A DNA stretch of 64,000 nt from PALSA-1006 sp964532405 (lineage in GTDB: Bacteria; Pseudomonadota; Gammaproteobacteria; Burkholderiales; Gallionellaceae), in the NCBI GenBank assembly GCA_964532405.1, contig CAZHIC010000003.1, positions 1 to 64,000 on the forward strand, in the 5' to 3' direction. The notes beneath the pieces are model-generated. The model was not told where the DNA came from. It searched no databases and saw only the letters and a list, made by a program, of their open reading frames with translations. Made by a program: the position numbers and the translations under genes. The stretch's first letter is position 1. Each line of letters opens with the position of its first letter. Below, piece after piece: positions 45,211 to 54,983 of the stretch.

Positions 45211-45558
45211 ATGATTACCATTCAACAAACAAACAACCTGCTCAATGTCGCCGTTATGGGCGAATTTACCCTAGCCGATTTCAAACAATTCGAAGAAAAT
45301 GCCCTGTATAAACTTCAATCCCCCGGCGAGACCGACCTGTTGTTCGACCTGCGTGGCATGATCGACTACACCGCAGACGTGGCTTGGGAAGAGCTAAAAT
45401 TCTTCAGCCGCGAACATAACCACGATTTCAACAAAATTGCTGTGGTCACCAGCGACCAGTGGCTCACTTGGCAGGCATGGCTATCGCGCCTGTTCGTGGA
45501 TGCGGAGATTTGCGTGTTTGCGGATTACGATGAAGCGAAGGCTTGGGCTCAGGGTTAA
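45211..45558 (+). CDS. SpoIIAA-like (STAS-related) protein
   Basis: From the ATG at 45211 the 115-residue protein reads LLNVAVMGEFTLADFKQFEE and LLFDLRGMIDYTADVAWEEL, the SpoIIAA-like fold (PF11964 type). It lacks the phosphorylatable DSS motif of true antagonists, so a partner-switch role is not implied. It has no signal peptide. The longer frame from 45046 begins in the terminator and is not used. Confidence 0.85.
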   Translation: MITIQQTNNLLNVAVMGEFTLADFKQFEENALYKLQSPGETDLLFDLRGMIDYTADVAWEELKFFSREHNHDFNKIAVVTSDQWLTWQAWLSRLFVDAEICVFADYDEAKAWAQG

Positions 45559-45796
45559 AAATTGGGAGGGCATTCCGATGGTGTATTCATCCTAAATCCG
45601 GCAGTTAGCCCGCGCCAATAGCGAAACTCGTCGGTCGTGACATGCCGAACCTCCCGTCAAATTTCGGACGGGGGTGTTGTTGCGCTATTGATGGAGAAAT
45701 TGAATTAGACCAGAATGTGATGCACCAGCCAGTCGCGCAAATAAGACAACACATCAAACCTGCCTTGCCGCATTGAAAATAGCCGTGCGGGATCGG

Positions 45797-47026
45797 CTAC
45801 ATGTAATTAAACATCGACAGTTCGGCGATCTGCTTGAATGATTTTTGCGCTGCCGTCAGGCTGGTGGTCTGCCGGTTCAAGTCGCTGATCGCTTTGTTGT
45901 AGTCGAGGTCTTGTAAAGTGGACAAGGTCTGCTTGTATTGCAGCCCCAGATCCTCACCTGTCGTTTGCAAAGAATCCAATTCATTCATGCGCGTGCCCAG
46001 CGAGGCTCTTGCTGTCAATACGTTGTCGAGTCCACGATCCAGTCCGCTCATCGCCTTGCTGAGGCTGCTCGACAATTGCGCGTTCGTGGCGGCACTCCCC
46101 GCCGGATTGGTCGTGTTCAAAGCCGTGATCAGGTCCGACATGGTTTTGAATAGTCCCTCATTGCTGCTGGGAGCGACTGTGAACGTGTCACCCGGCTCGG
46201 GCGCGCCTATGATGGAAAGTTGCATGCCGGGGAGGGTGAAGGCTTCGCCGCTGACGTACTCATAAGGCGCTTCTGGCGCTACGGGTAGCGGCGGAAGCAC
46301 CTCGCCTTTTTGGGTGGTCTCGGTTACCGTATAAGTGGTCGGGCTGGTAAAGGTCAGCTGATAACTGCTACCCGTGAGCATGGTGGCATTGGTGACCGAT
46401 CCCTGGCCGATGGAGGCTGCGCCGGTATTGCTTGCGGAAGCCTCTGTCACGAAGATTCCATTGCCATTTTTCACGCGCATAAAAATATCGGCACCGGAAT
46501 CGCTTGCCGCCATTTGTCTGGAGTTGCTCACCTGTATCATGCGTTGGCCGTCGTCAGCCATGTATTGCACGCCCAGCGAGGTGTTGACGAAAGGGAGGGT
46601 TTTCCCCTGAAAACCGGAGAATAAATAATTGCCCGTGCCATCGGTGCTGTTCGCCAAGGCGATCAATTCGTCCAAACGGCCTTGCAGCTCCCCGGCGACG
46701 GATTGCCTGTCGGCTGGAGAGAGCGCCCCGTTCCCCGCTTGCACGGTCATTGTTTTTGTGTCGGTGAGTAAGGTGCTGACACTTTGCAAGACGGCTTCGG
46801 CCATGCCGGTGGAACTCTTTACGGCATTGCGGTTGGTTGTAAATTGGGCGTTTGTGCCTTCCGCTTGCGAGACTTGCAAGGCATTGGCCGAGGCGGCGGG
46901 ATCGTCCGCCGGCGTCAGCATGCGCCGGCCGGATGCGACCTGCTGGTTGGTATGCAACAGCGCCGACTGTTGCTGATTGAGCATCGCTACGTTGGTGTCG
47001 AAAATGCTACCTGAGCTAACACGCAT
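45797..47026 (-). CDS. flgL: Flagellar hook-filament junction protein FlgL
   Basis: The 409-residue protein begins MRVSSGSIFDTNVAMLNQQQ, with the flagellin-type N-terminal helices (LHTNQQVASGRRMLTPADDP). It ends with DYNKAISDLNRQTTSLTAAQ and ELSMFNYM, the matching C-terminal helices. It joins hook to filament with FlgK. It is the last gene of the flgB-L operon, 7 bases after flgK. Confidence 0.96.
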   Translation of the reverse strand: MRVSSGSIFDTNVAMLNQQQSALLHTNQQVASGRRMLTPADDPAASANALQVSQAEGTNAQFTTNRNAVKSSTGMAEAVLQSVSTLLTDTKTMTVQAGNGALSPADRQSVAGELQGRLDELIALANSTDGTGNYLFSGFQGKTLPFVNTSLGVQYMADDGQRMIQVSNSRQMAASDSGADIFMRVKNGNGIFVTEASASNTGAASIGQGSVTNATMLTGSSYQLTFTSPTTYTVTETTQKGEVLPPLPVAPEAPYEYVSGEAFTLPGMQLSIIGAPEPGDTFTVAPSSNEGLFKTMSDLITALNTTNPAGSAATNAQLSSSLSKAMSGLDRGLDNVLTARASLGTRMNELDSLQTTGEDLGLQYKQTLSTLQDLDYNKAISDLNRQTTSLTAAQKSFKQIAELSMFNYM

Positions 47027-47033
47027 GGCGCAC

Positions 47034-49001
47034 CTACCTTCCTAACTCTAATACGGTATCGAACAATGTGTTGGATATCTGCATGGCTTTTCCCGCTGCC
47101 TGATAAGCGCGTTGATAACGCATCAGATTCGCCGCCTCTTCATCCAGATTGACCCCGGAGACGGCTTGCTGCGTTGCCACCGATTGCTCCGCCATGCTGG
47201 TCTGGGCTGTGCTGGTCACTTGCAGTTCACGGGTCTTGTTGCCGACATCGCTCACCCATTGCGCATAAGCGCCCTGAAACGTCGTCGTCGGCGCGCCGCC
47301 GCTTGATGCTCCCAGAGTGTTCTGGGTTTGCATATTGGCCATCAAAAGTATATTGCGACCATCCGCCGTGGCATTGATATTCGGTCCAACCGTAAAGGTA
47401 TCTCCGGCAGCGGGCATCCCGGAAATCTGTGAAGTCCAGCCGTTGAAGCTGATGTCTTTGCCATCCGTATAAGAAACGCCAGTGGCAATGGGCGTTCCCG
47501 CCCTTGCGTCAACAACATCAAAAGTGGTTGCACTGGTGAAAGTGATGGCGACCGGATTTTGCAGGCGTTGGTCGGTCGCCGGATGCGATGGGTCGGGCAT
47601 GATTGTTGTCGCATCTACAGTGCCGGCGGTGATTTTCCCCGTGCCCTGATTGCTCAGGAGGGCATTGGTGCGCATCGGCATGCCCGCAGCAATTTTGCTC
47701 GGATCAATGATGCTGACCGCAATGTCGCGTGCGCCGTTAGCGGTGGGGCGTAGCAGATAGGTGTCCCCGGGCAAAGCGCCGGGACTCGAGGTCAGCGTCA
47801 AGCCATCCACGGGGGTCGCGGGCAACCCATTGGCAAAAACGGTCTGGGTATTGTCGGATAGGCGCGTCAAGGTGTAGCTTGTACCGCCATCGAATTTGAG
47901 CGTGTAGTCACTCCCTGTCAGGGCGGCAAAGTCTTCTGGATTGCTGACATTGGCCGTAACCACCCCGGTCCCTTTGTTGGTGGTGTTGGAAGACACTGTC
48001 GGGGTTGGTGGTGTAAAGAAGTTTTTACCTAGTGCCCCGTTCAAATCTTGTCCCAGTTGATGCTGGTGATTCAACGTGCCGGCGATGCCCATCGCAACAC
48101 GCCCTAACGCATTCTGCGCAGTAGCCAGCGTGGTATCGCGGAAGGTCAGAAATCCGCCCAGGTTGCCGCCCTGCAAGCTGCTTTGTTGCAGCGTGGTGTG
48201 CGTACCGTCCATGTTGTTGTAAACGATGTCCTGTTTCGAGGGGTCGGAAGGAGACTGCGCAAGCCCCAGCGAGAAAGCCGTTGCGCCGACAACCAGCGAT
48301 TGCCCATTGCCGATGAACACGTTGTAGGAGCCGTCGCTTTGTCTTACCACGGATGCTTTGACTTCCGTGTTCAACTGCGAGACGAGCTTGTCGCGCTGAT
48401 CGAGCAAATCGTTGGGCGGCTGGCCGCTGGCGGCGGTTTGCATCACGATGTTTTGATTCAGGGCCGCGATCTGTTGCGAGTAGCTGTTCACCTGAGTAAT
48501 GCTATTGGCGATTTGGCTGCTGACGGAGTTGTTGACATCGGTGAAACGCTGGCTCAACGATTGAAAACGCGTCGCCATGGCATTGGCGCTATTCAGCATG
48601 GCTTGCCGGGCGGGCTGCGACTCGGGAGACGCCGATACATTGTTCACGGAGGTGAAGAAATCCTGTATCGCCGGAGAGATGCCCGCATTGGCATCGGCGA
48701 TGACGTTGTCGATCTGCTGGATCTGCGCGTGATGGGTATTCAGCATCGCGGCCTGGCTTTGCTCGGACAGCACCTGCCCGTTAAGGAACTCGCTATAGGC
48801 CCGCTTGACGGTAGCCACATGGACGCCCTGACCCAGATAGCCCGCGCCGGTAAATTGCGCTTGGCGTGTGCCCGTCACGACTTCCTGCTTGGAATATCCC
48901 GGCGTGTTCGCGTTGGCGATATTGTGCCCGGTGGTCTGAAGACCCACCTGTGCGGCGCCCAGGGCGCTTACACTGATTCCCATCACTCCGCTAACTGCCA
49001 T
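47034..49001 (-). CDS. flgK: Flagellar hook-filament junction protein FlgK
   Basis: The 655-residue protein starts ISVSALGAAQVGLQTTGHNI and ANANTPGYSKQEVVTG, the flagellar rod-hook N-terminal motif. It ends DEEAANLMRYQRAYQAAGKA and ISNTLFDTVLEL, the matching C-terminal motif. The middle domains are variable. The length is within the range of the family. It is between flgJ and flgL in the standard order. Confidence 0.96.
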   Translation of the reverse strand: MAVSGVMGISVSALGAAQVGLQTTGHNIANANTPGYSKQEVVTGTRQAQFTGAGYLGQGVHVATVKRAYSEFLNGQVLSEQSQAAMLNTHHAQIQQIDNVIADANAGISPAIQDFFTSVNNVSASPESQPARQAMLNSANAMATRFQSLSQRFTDVNNSVSSQIANSITQVNSYSQQIAALNQNIVMQTAASGQPPNDLLDQRDKLVSQLNTEVKASVVRQSDGSYNVFIGNGQSLVVGATAFSLGLAQSPSDPSKQDIVYNNMDGTHTTLQQSSLQGGNLGGFLTFRDTTLATAQNALGRVAMGIAGTLNHQHQLGQDLNGALGKNFFTPPTPTVSSNTTNKGTGVVTANVSNPEDFAALTGSDYTLKFDGGTSYTLTRLSDNTQTVFANGLPATPVDGLTLTSSPGALPGDTYLLRPTANGARDIAVSIIDPSKIAAGMPMRTNALLSNQGTGKITAGTVDATTIMPDPSHPATDQRLQNPVAITFTSATTFDVVDARAGTPIATGVSYTDGKDISFNGWTSQISGMPAAGDTFTVGPNINATADGRNILLMANMQTQNTLGASSGGAPTTTFQGAYAQWVSDVGNKTRELQVTSTAQTSMAEQSVATQQAVSGVNLDEEAANLMRYQRAYQAAGKAMQISNTLFDTVLELGR

Positions 49002-49086
49002 GATCCTTCTCCTGCTGTCCCGTTCGGGCGCTTCTCGCGCTAGCTATCGGCAGTATTGGCCGATACTTTAATCAACTCGTTAACCG

Positions 49087-49935
49087 CTAAGCTAAGGTGT
49101 TGACACTATTGATCACTTTATTCAATTTGTCCGCATAGTGCGGGTCTGTCGCATAACCTGCCTGCTGCAGCGCAGTCGCAAATCCTTGTGCGTTGCCGCC
49201 CTGTTTCAACACCTCGGCGTAGCGGGGATTGCCGCTCAACGTAGCTGCATAATCTTTAAACGCGTCGGCATAAGAGGCGTAAGCACGGAATTTCTCCACT
49301 TGTTTGTTCGCCACGCCGTTGTGATATTCGGTCGTCATCACCTCGGCCACTTTTCCATTCCAGTTTGCACCGGCTTTGATACCGAACAGATTGTGGCTAT
49401 TCGTGCCGTCCGGCATTTTGATCTCGCGCCGTCCCCAGCCGCTTTCCAGTGCAGCCTGTCCCACCATCAGATGGGCGGGAATACCCGTCGCACTGCCGGC
49501 TTTCTCGGCATGCGGCATGAGCTTTTTGACAAAATCCTGCTGAAAGTTTTCGTTGTAAGCGGAAGGAATGGCGTTCTTCAATGCGGGAGACGGGGCGGTC
49601 GCATCCGCTTTGGGATCAACGCCTGCCATAGATGAATGGCGGAGCTGGCGCACCATGATGGCGGCCAGTCCCACGCCCTCTCCGGCCGACATGCTTTGCG
49701 CCAATTGCTGGTCCAGCATCCCGGTAAACATTTTGGTTTGTTCATTGTCGAACATGCCTTCTTGCGGAGTCGCTTCACGCATGCTTTTCAACATCATGTT
49801 CAGAAATACCTGCTCAAACTGCTGCGCCGCTCCTTTGAGCGCCTGATCCGGCGCTTGCTTTGCCTGCAGACGCAATTTATCCAGGCTTTGCGAGCCCAGG
49901 GCTAAATTACCGGCGTCGTTGGCGGAGATACTCAT
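49087..49935 (-). CDS. flgJ: Flagellar rod assembly protein and muramidase FlgJ
   Basis: The 282-residue protein has the N-terminal rod-capping domain (AAQQFEQVFLNMMLKSMREA) and a C-terminal glucosaminidase-type peptidoglycan hydrolase domain (VGQAALESGWGRREI with the catalytic glutamate, then NLFGIKAGANWNG). It opens the wall for the rod. It lacks a Sec signal, as usual, because it is exported by the flagellar system. Confidence 0.96.
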   Translation of the reverse strand: MSISANDAGNLALGSQSLDKLRLQAKQAPDQALKGAAQQFEQVFLNMMLKSMREATPQEGMFDNEQTKMFTGMLDQQLAQSMSAGEGVGLAAIMVRQLRHSSMAGVDPKADATAPSPALKNAIPSAYNENFQQDFVKKLMPHAEKAGSATGIPAHLMVGQAALESGWGRREIKMPDGTNSHNLFGIKAGANWNGKVAEVMTTEYHNGVANKQVEKFRAYASYADAFKDYAATLSGNPRYAEVLKQGGNAQGFATALQQAGYATDPHYADKLNKVINSVNTLA

Positions 49936-49950
49936 GGCTGAAATTCCCGA

Positions 49951-51012
49951 TTAAATGATTTCAAGTTCGGCACGCAATGCTCCCGCCGATTTCATGGCCT
50001 GCAAAATGGCCAGCATATCCTGGGGTGTCGCGCCGATGGAATTCAGTGCGCTGACCACATCACCCAAGGCTACGCCGCGTTTCAAATGCAACAGACTGCC
50101 CTTGCCGGTTTTGTTCTCGAGATTCGCCTTGGTGGCATCATTAGCTTGGGTGGCTCCGATCTCGGCATTGATGACCACGGTTAAGTTTCCATGCGCCACC
50201 GCACAGTCATCCAGCATCACCGACTGATTCATTACCACCGAACCGGTGCGCGCATTGATGATAACCCGTGCGACCGGTTGTGCCGCATTGACTTGCAGAT
50301 TTTCGATGCGCGATATGAATGCCACGCGCGCGCGTCCCACCGGGGCTTTGATCTGTATCGTACGCCCATCCAGCGCAACCGCAATCTCGTCATCCGGCGA
50401 AATTTCCCGATTGACCGCATCAGCCAAACGCGAAGCCGTGGTGAAGTCGCCCATATTCAGTTCGAGATAGACGAACTCACCCTGACCTACTGTAGTCGGC
50501 ACCAGACGCTCCACCGTGGCGCCGCCGGGGATACGCCCGACGATCAGATGGTTAACGGCAGTTTTTGATTCGCCTGCAGAGGCAACCAGCAAACTCCCTT
50601 GCCCCATGGCATACACCTGCCCATCGGCTCCTTTAAGCGGGGTCATTAACAGGGTGCCGCCGCGCAAACTTTTGGCGCTGCCGAACGAAGAAACCGTGAT
50701 GTCTATCGTCTGGCCGGGACGCGCGAAGGCGGGCAGCGAGGCGGTGACCGTTACCGCAGCCACGTTCTTTATTTGCAGATTGGTGCCAGGCGGCAGGGTG
50801 ACGCCCATCTGCGACATCATGGTGAGCGTGCTGTTTATCGTGAAAGGAGTTTGATCTCCTGTGCCATCCAAACCGACCACCAAGCCATAGCCGAGCAGTT
50901 GGTTCTCGCGCACGCCCAGAATGCTTGCCAGATCTTTGATGCGCTCGGCCGACGCATCCAGCGACAGCAATAGCATCAACCCGGTCAATACCCACTTCGA
51001 TAGCGTTTTCAT
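49951..51012 (-). CDS. flgI: Flagellar P-ring protein FlgI
   Basis: The 353-residue protein has a Sec signal (WVLTGLMLLLSLDASA) and the conserved start ERIKDLASILGVRENQLLGY. It continues with GLVVGLDGTGDQTPFTINS and ends ALRAELEII. It forms the P ring in the peptidoglycan layer around the rod. It lies between flgH and flgJ. Confidence 0.96.
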   Translation of the reverse strand: MKTLSKWVLTGLMLLLSLDASAERIKDLASILGVRENQLLGYGLVVGLDGTGDQTPFTINSTLTMMSQMGVTLPPGTNLQIKNVAAVTVTASLPAFARPGQTIDITVSSFGSAKSLRGGTLLMTPLKGADGQVYAMGQGSLLVASAGESKTAVNHLIVGRIPGGATVERLVPTTVGQGEFVYLELNMGDFTTASRLADAVNREISPDDEIAVALDGRTIQIKAPVGRARVAFISRIENLQVNAAQPVARVIINARTGSVVMNQSVMLDDCAVAHGNLTVVINAEIGATQANDATKANLENKTGKGSLLHLKRGVALGDVVSALNSIGATPQDMLAILQAMKSAGALRAELEII

Positions 51013-51024
51013 GATGCCACCTTT

Positions 51025-51654
51025 CTAGAAATACAGTTGTTTCGGCATGAAGAAGCGACTGAGGCGACTGACAAAGGTCTGTACTGCGGGGGATGCATTG
51101 ATGTTGTCCGCATTTCTGTATTCGATTTGTACATCCGCGATTGCGCTAGACAGCACCGTGTTGTTTGGCAAAATCGCATTCGGATTGATAACGCCAGAAA
51201 TCCGCACATATTCAAAATTCAAATCCGCGTTGGCGTATTTTACCAATTTATCGCCGCATACCAACAATTTACCGTTATCCAGCACTACCGCCACGGTCGC
51301 GATGATCGAGCCGGAGAAAGCGCTATTCTCGCCCGCTTCGCCGGATTTAACATCTTTGCTATTGCTGGGCAAAGCCGCGTTCATAGTGCCGGGCTTGGCC
51401 GCATTCGCGCTGGATTTTTGTGTGGGCGTAGTCGGCTCGCCGATAATGATAGTTAACTCGTCGCCCACATTGCGGGCATGGCGATCTTCAAACAAGGGGC
51501 GAATTGCGTCTGCCTTAAAAATTGTCCCGTTATCAAAAGAGGCCGTCTTCTGCGCGAGAGGGCATGCCGCCAGCGGTGTCTTGGTCTTGATCGGTGTGCA
51601 GCCGACCATGATCAGCAGTATCGCCAATAGACTCCAGCTTGTTAATTTACGCAT
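51025..51654 (-). CDS. flgH: Flagellar L-ring lipoprotein FlgH
   Basis: The start at 51654 (MRKLTSWSLL) is chosen because GAGGAG lies before it. The longer frame begins with TTG. The protein has a lipoprotein signal ending LLIMVGCTP, the FEDRHARNVGDELTIIIGE segment and the conserved ending VQTFVSRLSRFFMPKQLYF-like. It forms the L ring in the outer membrane. Confidence 0.94.
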   Translation of the reverse strand: MRKLTSWSLLAILLIMVGCTPIKTKTPLAACPLAQKTASFDNGTIFKADAIRPLFEDRHARNVGDELTIIIGEPTTPTQKSSANAAKPGTMNAALPSNSKDVKSGEAGENSAFSGSIIATVAVVLDNGKLLVCGDKLVKYANADLNFEYVRISGVINPNAILPNNTVLSSAIADVQIEYRNADNINASPAVQTFVSRLSRFFMPKQLYF

Positions 51655-51681
51655 GGCATTTCTCCTCAACTGAAATTCTGA

Positions 51682-52464
51682 TTAAATCTGGGACAGTTTC
51701 TGCAACATCTGATCCGACGTCGTGATCGCTTTGGAATTGATCTCATAAGCACGCTGGGTCTGAATCATATTCACCAATTCTTCCACCACGTTCACGTTGG
51801 ATGTTTCCACAAAGCCTTGCCCCAGCGTTCCTGTACCGTTGCTTCCCGGCGCAGCCGTGCTCGGCGCTCCGGAAGAGGATGTTTCCAGATACAGGTTCTG
51901 TCCATTGCTTTGCAGGCCGGTGGGGTTGATAAAAGACGCCAGCTGCATCTGACCGATCTGCACGGGGGCGACGCTTCCTGCTTGGGTAATGGATACCGCA
52001 CCGTCTTGGGCTATCGTCACGCTGCTCGCGTTGGCGGGGATCGTCATGGCGGGTTGCACCACGTAGCCGCTGGAGGTGACCAATTGGCCTTGGGCATCGG
52101 TTTGGAAAGAACCGTCGCGAGTATATCCCGTGCTGCCATCGGGCATCAGCACGGGGAAAAAGCCGCTGCCTTGGATTGCTATATCCAGCTTATTTCCCGT
52201 TTGTGCCAGGTTGCCCTGGGTATGTATGCGCTCCGCTGCAACCGGACGCACGCCCGTGCCGATCTGCAACCCGGAGGGAATCTGGGTCTGTTGTGACGAT
52301 TGCGCGCCGGGCTGGCGAATGTTTTGATACAACAGATCCTCGAACACCGCGCGCGAGCGCTTGAAGCCGTTGGTGCTCACGTTTGCCAGATTATTGGCTA
52401 CCACATCCATCTGCGTTTGCTGGGCATCAAGCCCGGTTTTGGAAATCCACAGGGAACGAATCAT
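51682..52464 (-). CDS. flgG: Flagellar distal rod protein FlgG
   Basis: The 260-residue protein starts MIRSLWISKTGLDAQQTQMD and VVANNLANVSTNGFKRSRAV. It ends VNVVEELVNMIQTQRAYEIN and SKAITTSDQMLQKLSQI, the classic FlgG termini. The FlgG-specific rod segment NIRQPGAQSSQQTQIPSGLQ is present, which distinguishes it from FlgF and FlgE. Confidence 0.97.
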   Translation of the reverse strand: MIRSLWISKTGLDAQQTQMDVVANNLANVSTNGFKRSRAVFEDLLYQNIRQPGAQSSQQTQIPSGLQIGTGVRPVAAERIHTQGNLAQTGNKLDIAIQGSGFFPVLMPDGSTGYTRDGSFQTDAQGQLVTSSGYVVQPAMTIPANASSVTIAQDGAVSITQAGSVAPVQIGQMQLASFINPTGLQSNGQNLYLETSSSGAPSTAAPGSNGTGTLGQGFVETSNVNVVEELVNMIQTQRAYEINSKAITTSDQMLQKLSQI

Positions 52465-52647
52465 CTCGGTACTCCTTCATTTTGTCTGCCCTGTATGAAA
52501 ATCTACAGAGCATAAAACAATTGCACTTGAGCCTATGCTACTCAAAACGGGAGAAAACAAACGGATGATGAGAGGCAGAAAAAGGGGCTTATTCGCGCCC
52601 AGAGGGAAGGGGAGATGCGTCGGCAAGCAAAACAACTAGAAAAGCTG

Positions 52648-52747
52648 TGTCCACGAAAGGCACGAAAAACACAAAAGAATGCAAAGGCTCCGAGCGAATG
52701 CGGTTTACGGTTTTATTTCGTGCTTTTCGTGTATTTCGTGGACAGAT
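52648..52747. repeat. CCACGAAA inverted repeat inside the flg operon
   Basis: The 309-base gap between flgF and flgG holds GTCCACGAAAGGCACGAAAA paired with TTTCGTGTATTTCGTGGACA. No gene is seen in the gap. The other genes of the operon lie 5-85 bases apart, so this repeat looks like an insertion into the operon. Confidence 0.8.
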
Positions 52748-52773
52748 TGTTGTTTAAGGGTTTATTCAAATCA

Positions 52774-53517
52774 TCAAGCATTGATGTTGAGCAACGAACT
52801 GGCTGACTTGGCATTGTTGTCTGCGGTTTGCAGCATTTTCATCTGGGTGTCGAATTGGCGCGCCAGTGTGATCATGCTCACCATCGCTTCCACTGCATTG
52901 ACGTTGCTGCTTTCCAGATTGCCCACGATCACGGTGACCTTGCCATCCGCATCCGCCGCATTGCCGTCGCGAGTGCGAAACATCCCGTCATCACCCCGTA
53001 CCATCTGGTCTTCAGGCGGGTTGGTCAATTTGATGCGCCCCACCGTGGCGACGCCCGCAGGTTTTATTCCGGTAGGTACTGTCGAGATGGTGCCGTCTTT
53101 GGCGATAGTCACTTCTGTATTCGGTGGCAAAGTGATCGGGCCGTTGTCACCCAACACATTCAGGCCGCTGCGCGTTTGCAGGATGCCGTTGGTGGTGATT
53201 TGAAAACTGCCGTTGCGCGTATAAGCTTCTTTGCCATCGGCACCCTGCACCGCGATCCAGCCTTTGCCATCGATGGCAACATCCAGATCGCGGCCGGTAG
53301 GTTCCACCGAACCCGGCGTGAAATCCGTACCGGCTGTCGAGTCGACCACGAATACGCGTGTCGGCAGGCCCTCCCCGACCAACGGAACCGCGCGGAAGGT
53401 ATTGATCGCCGCCCGAAACCCAGGGGTGTTGTTGTTGGCCAGATTCTCAGACACGGCAGCTTGTTGCTGCAGTATGTGTGAAGCACCCGTCATCGCGGTG
53501 TAGATCAGCCTGTCCAT
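52774..53517 (-). CDS. flgF: Flagellar proximal rod protein FlgF
   Basis: The 247-residue protein starts MDRLIYTAMTGASHILQQQA and VSENLANNNTPGFRAAINTF, and ends SSNVNAVEAMVSMITLARQF and DTQMKMLQTADNNAKSASSL. These are FlgF-type rod protein termini. It lies between flgE and flgG. Confidence 0.96.
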   Translation of the reverse strand: MDRLIYTAMTGASHILQQQAAVSENLANNNTPGFRAAINTFRAVPLVGEGLPTRVFVVDSTAGTDFTPGSVEPTGRDLDVAIDGKGWIAVQGADGKEAYTRNGSFQITTNGILQTRSGLNVLGDNGPITLPPNTEVTIAKDGTISTVPTGIKPAGVATVGRIKLTNPPEDQMVRGDDGMFRTRDGNAADADGKVTVIVGNLESSNVNAVEAMVSMITLARQFDTQMKMLQTADNNAKSASSLLNINA

Positions 53518-53528
53518 AACAACCCCCT

Positions 53529-53554
53529 GTAGGTCGGGCTAAAGTCCGACCTAC
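53529..53554. repeat. GTAGGTCGG hairpin between flgE and flgF
   Basis: GTAGGTCGG and CCGACCTAC are perfect 9-base arms around GCTAAAGT. It is a widespread intergenic palindrome and lies 12 bases upstream of the flgF start (on the minus strand). Confidence 0.8.
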
Positions 53555-53577
53555 GTCCATTCAATAGTGATTAAAAA

Positions 53578-54924
53578 TTAACGCAGATTCGTAATGGTTT
53601 GCAGTACAGCATCCTGTGTCTTGATCGACTGGGCATTCGCCTGATACACGCGCTGTGCCACGATCATGCTCACCAATTCACCCGTCAAGTCCACGTTGGC
53701 GTCTTCTACCGCACCGGACTGCAACACGCCCAAGCTGGCCGTGCCGGGCGTGCCCGGCAAAGGCGTACCCGCAGTAGACGTAGGTGCCCAACGATTATTT
53801 CCCAAAGGTTGCAAGCCTTGCGGATTGGAAAAGTTAGCAATGGTGACTTGGCCTAATTTCTGCGATTGGCCGTTGGTGTAGCGTCCTAGGATAGTACCGT
53901 CCGGGCTGATGTTAAATCCACTCGGCATACCCGTGGTGTAGCCATCCTGCACCATCGAACTCACTCCGAACGCCGAGCCGTATTGCGTGCTGGCGGAGAA
54001 GTCGAACGTCAGCGTCATCGGATTCGCCGCCGCCGCGATGCCGCCGCCGGCAGGCGAGGCAAGAGGCGGCATGTAAGCCGTTGCCATGGTCAGCAAGCTT
54101 CCCGGAGGCAATTTACCTGTCGTGTCGAATGGTAGGCCTGCACCCAATGGAACTGCACTTGGCGGTATGGTCGGGACAGCCTGAGGGGGCTGCAATTCAT
54201 TGTCGACCGTCAGAAAAACGTTCCATGGATTGACGCCGACGGTCGGGTTGGATTTCTGGAAATACAGCGTGGCGACGTGCGGATTGCCCAAGCTGTCATA
54301 GATGGTGGTGGAGGTCGAGTTATTGTACGTCGTCGGATCGGTCTGATTGAATCTGAACGATCCGGCAGGGCCGGGAGGAACCGTGGCCTTCGGGCCGGTA
54401 TCCGCAGCCTCGGCTGTGACTTTTCCGCGCGCATCCACATTAAGGCCCGCCACCACATTGGGATGGTCGGAGGTGCCAGTCGCCCGCGCGGGGATCTGTG
54501 CCGTAGGGATTTGCAGCGCCCCGGGCACACCGGTATGGTCCACCCCGAATAATCTCATGCCCTCGCTGGTTACGATAAAGCCATTGCTGTCCGTCTGAAA
54601 CTGACCGTTGCGCGTGTAGTATTGCGGAGCGGTGCTGGTCGTCGTTCCCAGCTGGAAGAAGCCTTGTCCGCTGATCGCGGTGTCCAGCGAATTGTTGCTC
54701 GAGGTGATATTGCCTTGCGAGAACTGCTGCGCGATCGTGGCCAATTTGGTACCGATGCCCGAGGATGTTCCGGCAGCGCCGCCGACGGAACTGGCATAGA
54801 CATCGGCAAACTGGGCTTGTGATCCTTTGAAACCCACGGTATTCGCATTGGCGACGTTATTGCCGATGACGTCCAGATTCTTGGCCGCTGCATTGAGTCC
54901 GCTTAGTCCTTGTTGAAAGCCCAT
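53578..54924 (-). CDS. flgE: Flagellar hook protein FlgE
   Basis: The 448-residue protein starts MGFQQGLSGLNAAAKNLDVI and GNNVANANTVGFKGSQAQFA, and ends DLTGELVSMIVAQRVYQANA and QSIKTQDAVLQTITNLR. The middle is the variable hook domain. It polymerises into the hook after FlgD caps it. The length is normal. Confidence 0.97.
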   Translation of the reverse strand: MGFQQGLSGLNAAAKNLDVIGNNVANANTVGFKGSQAQFADVYASSVGGAAGTSSGIGTKLATIAQQFSQGNITSSNNSLDTAISGQGFFQLGTTTSTAPQYYTRNGQFQTDSNGFIVTSEGMRLFGVDHTGVPGALQIPTAQIPARATGTSDHPNVVAGLNVDARGKVTAEAADTGPKATVPPGPAGSFRFNQTDPTTYNNSTSTTIYDSLGNPHVATLYFQKSNPTVGVNPWNVFLTVDNELQPPQAVPTIPPSAVPLGAGLPFDTTGKLPPGSLLTMATAYMPPLASPAGGGIAAAANPMTLTFDFSASTQYGSAFGVSSMVQDGYTTGMPSGFNISPDGTILGRYTNGQSQKLGQVTIANFSNPQGLQPLGNNRWAPTSTAGTPLPGTPGTASLGVLQSGAVEDANVDLTGELVSMIVAQRVYQANAQSIKTQDAVLQTITNLR

Positions 54925-54983
54925 GATATTCTCCTTTGGTTAACGTGAACTCCACACCCGCTCGGGGCTGTGGATTGTCCGAT

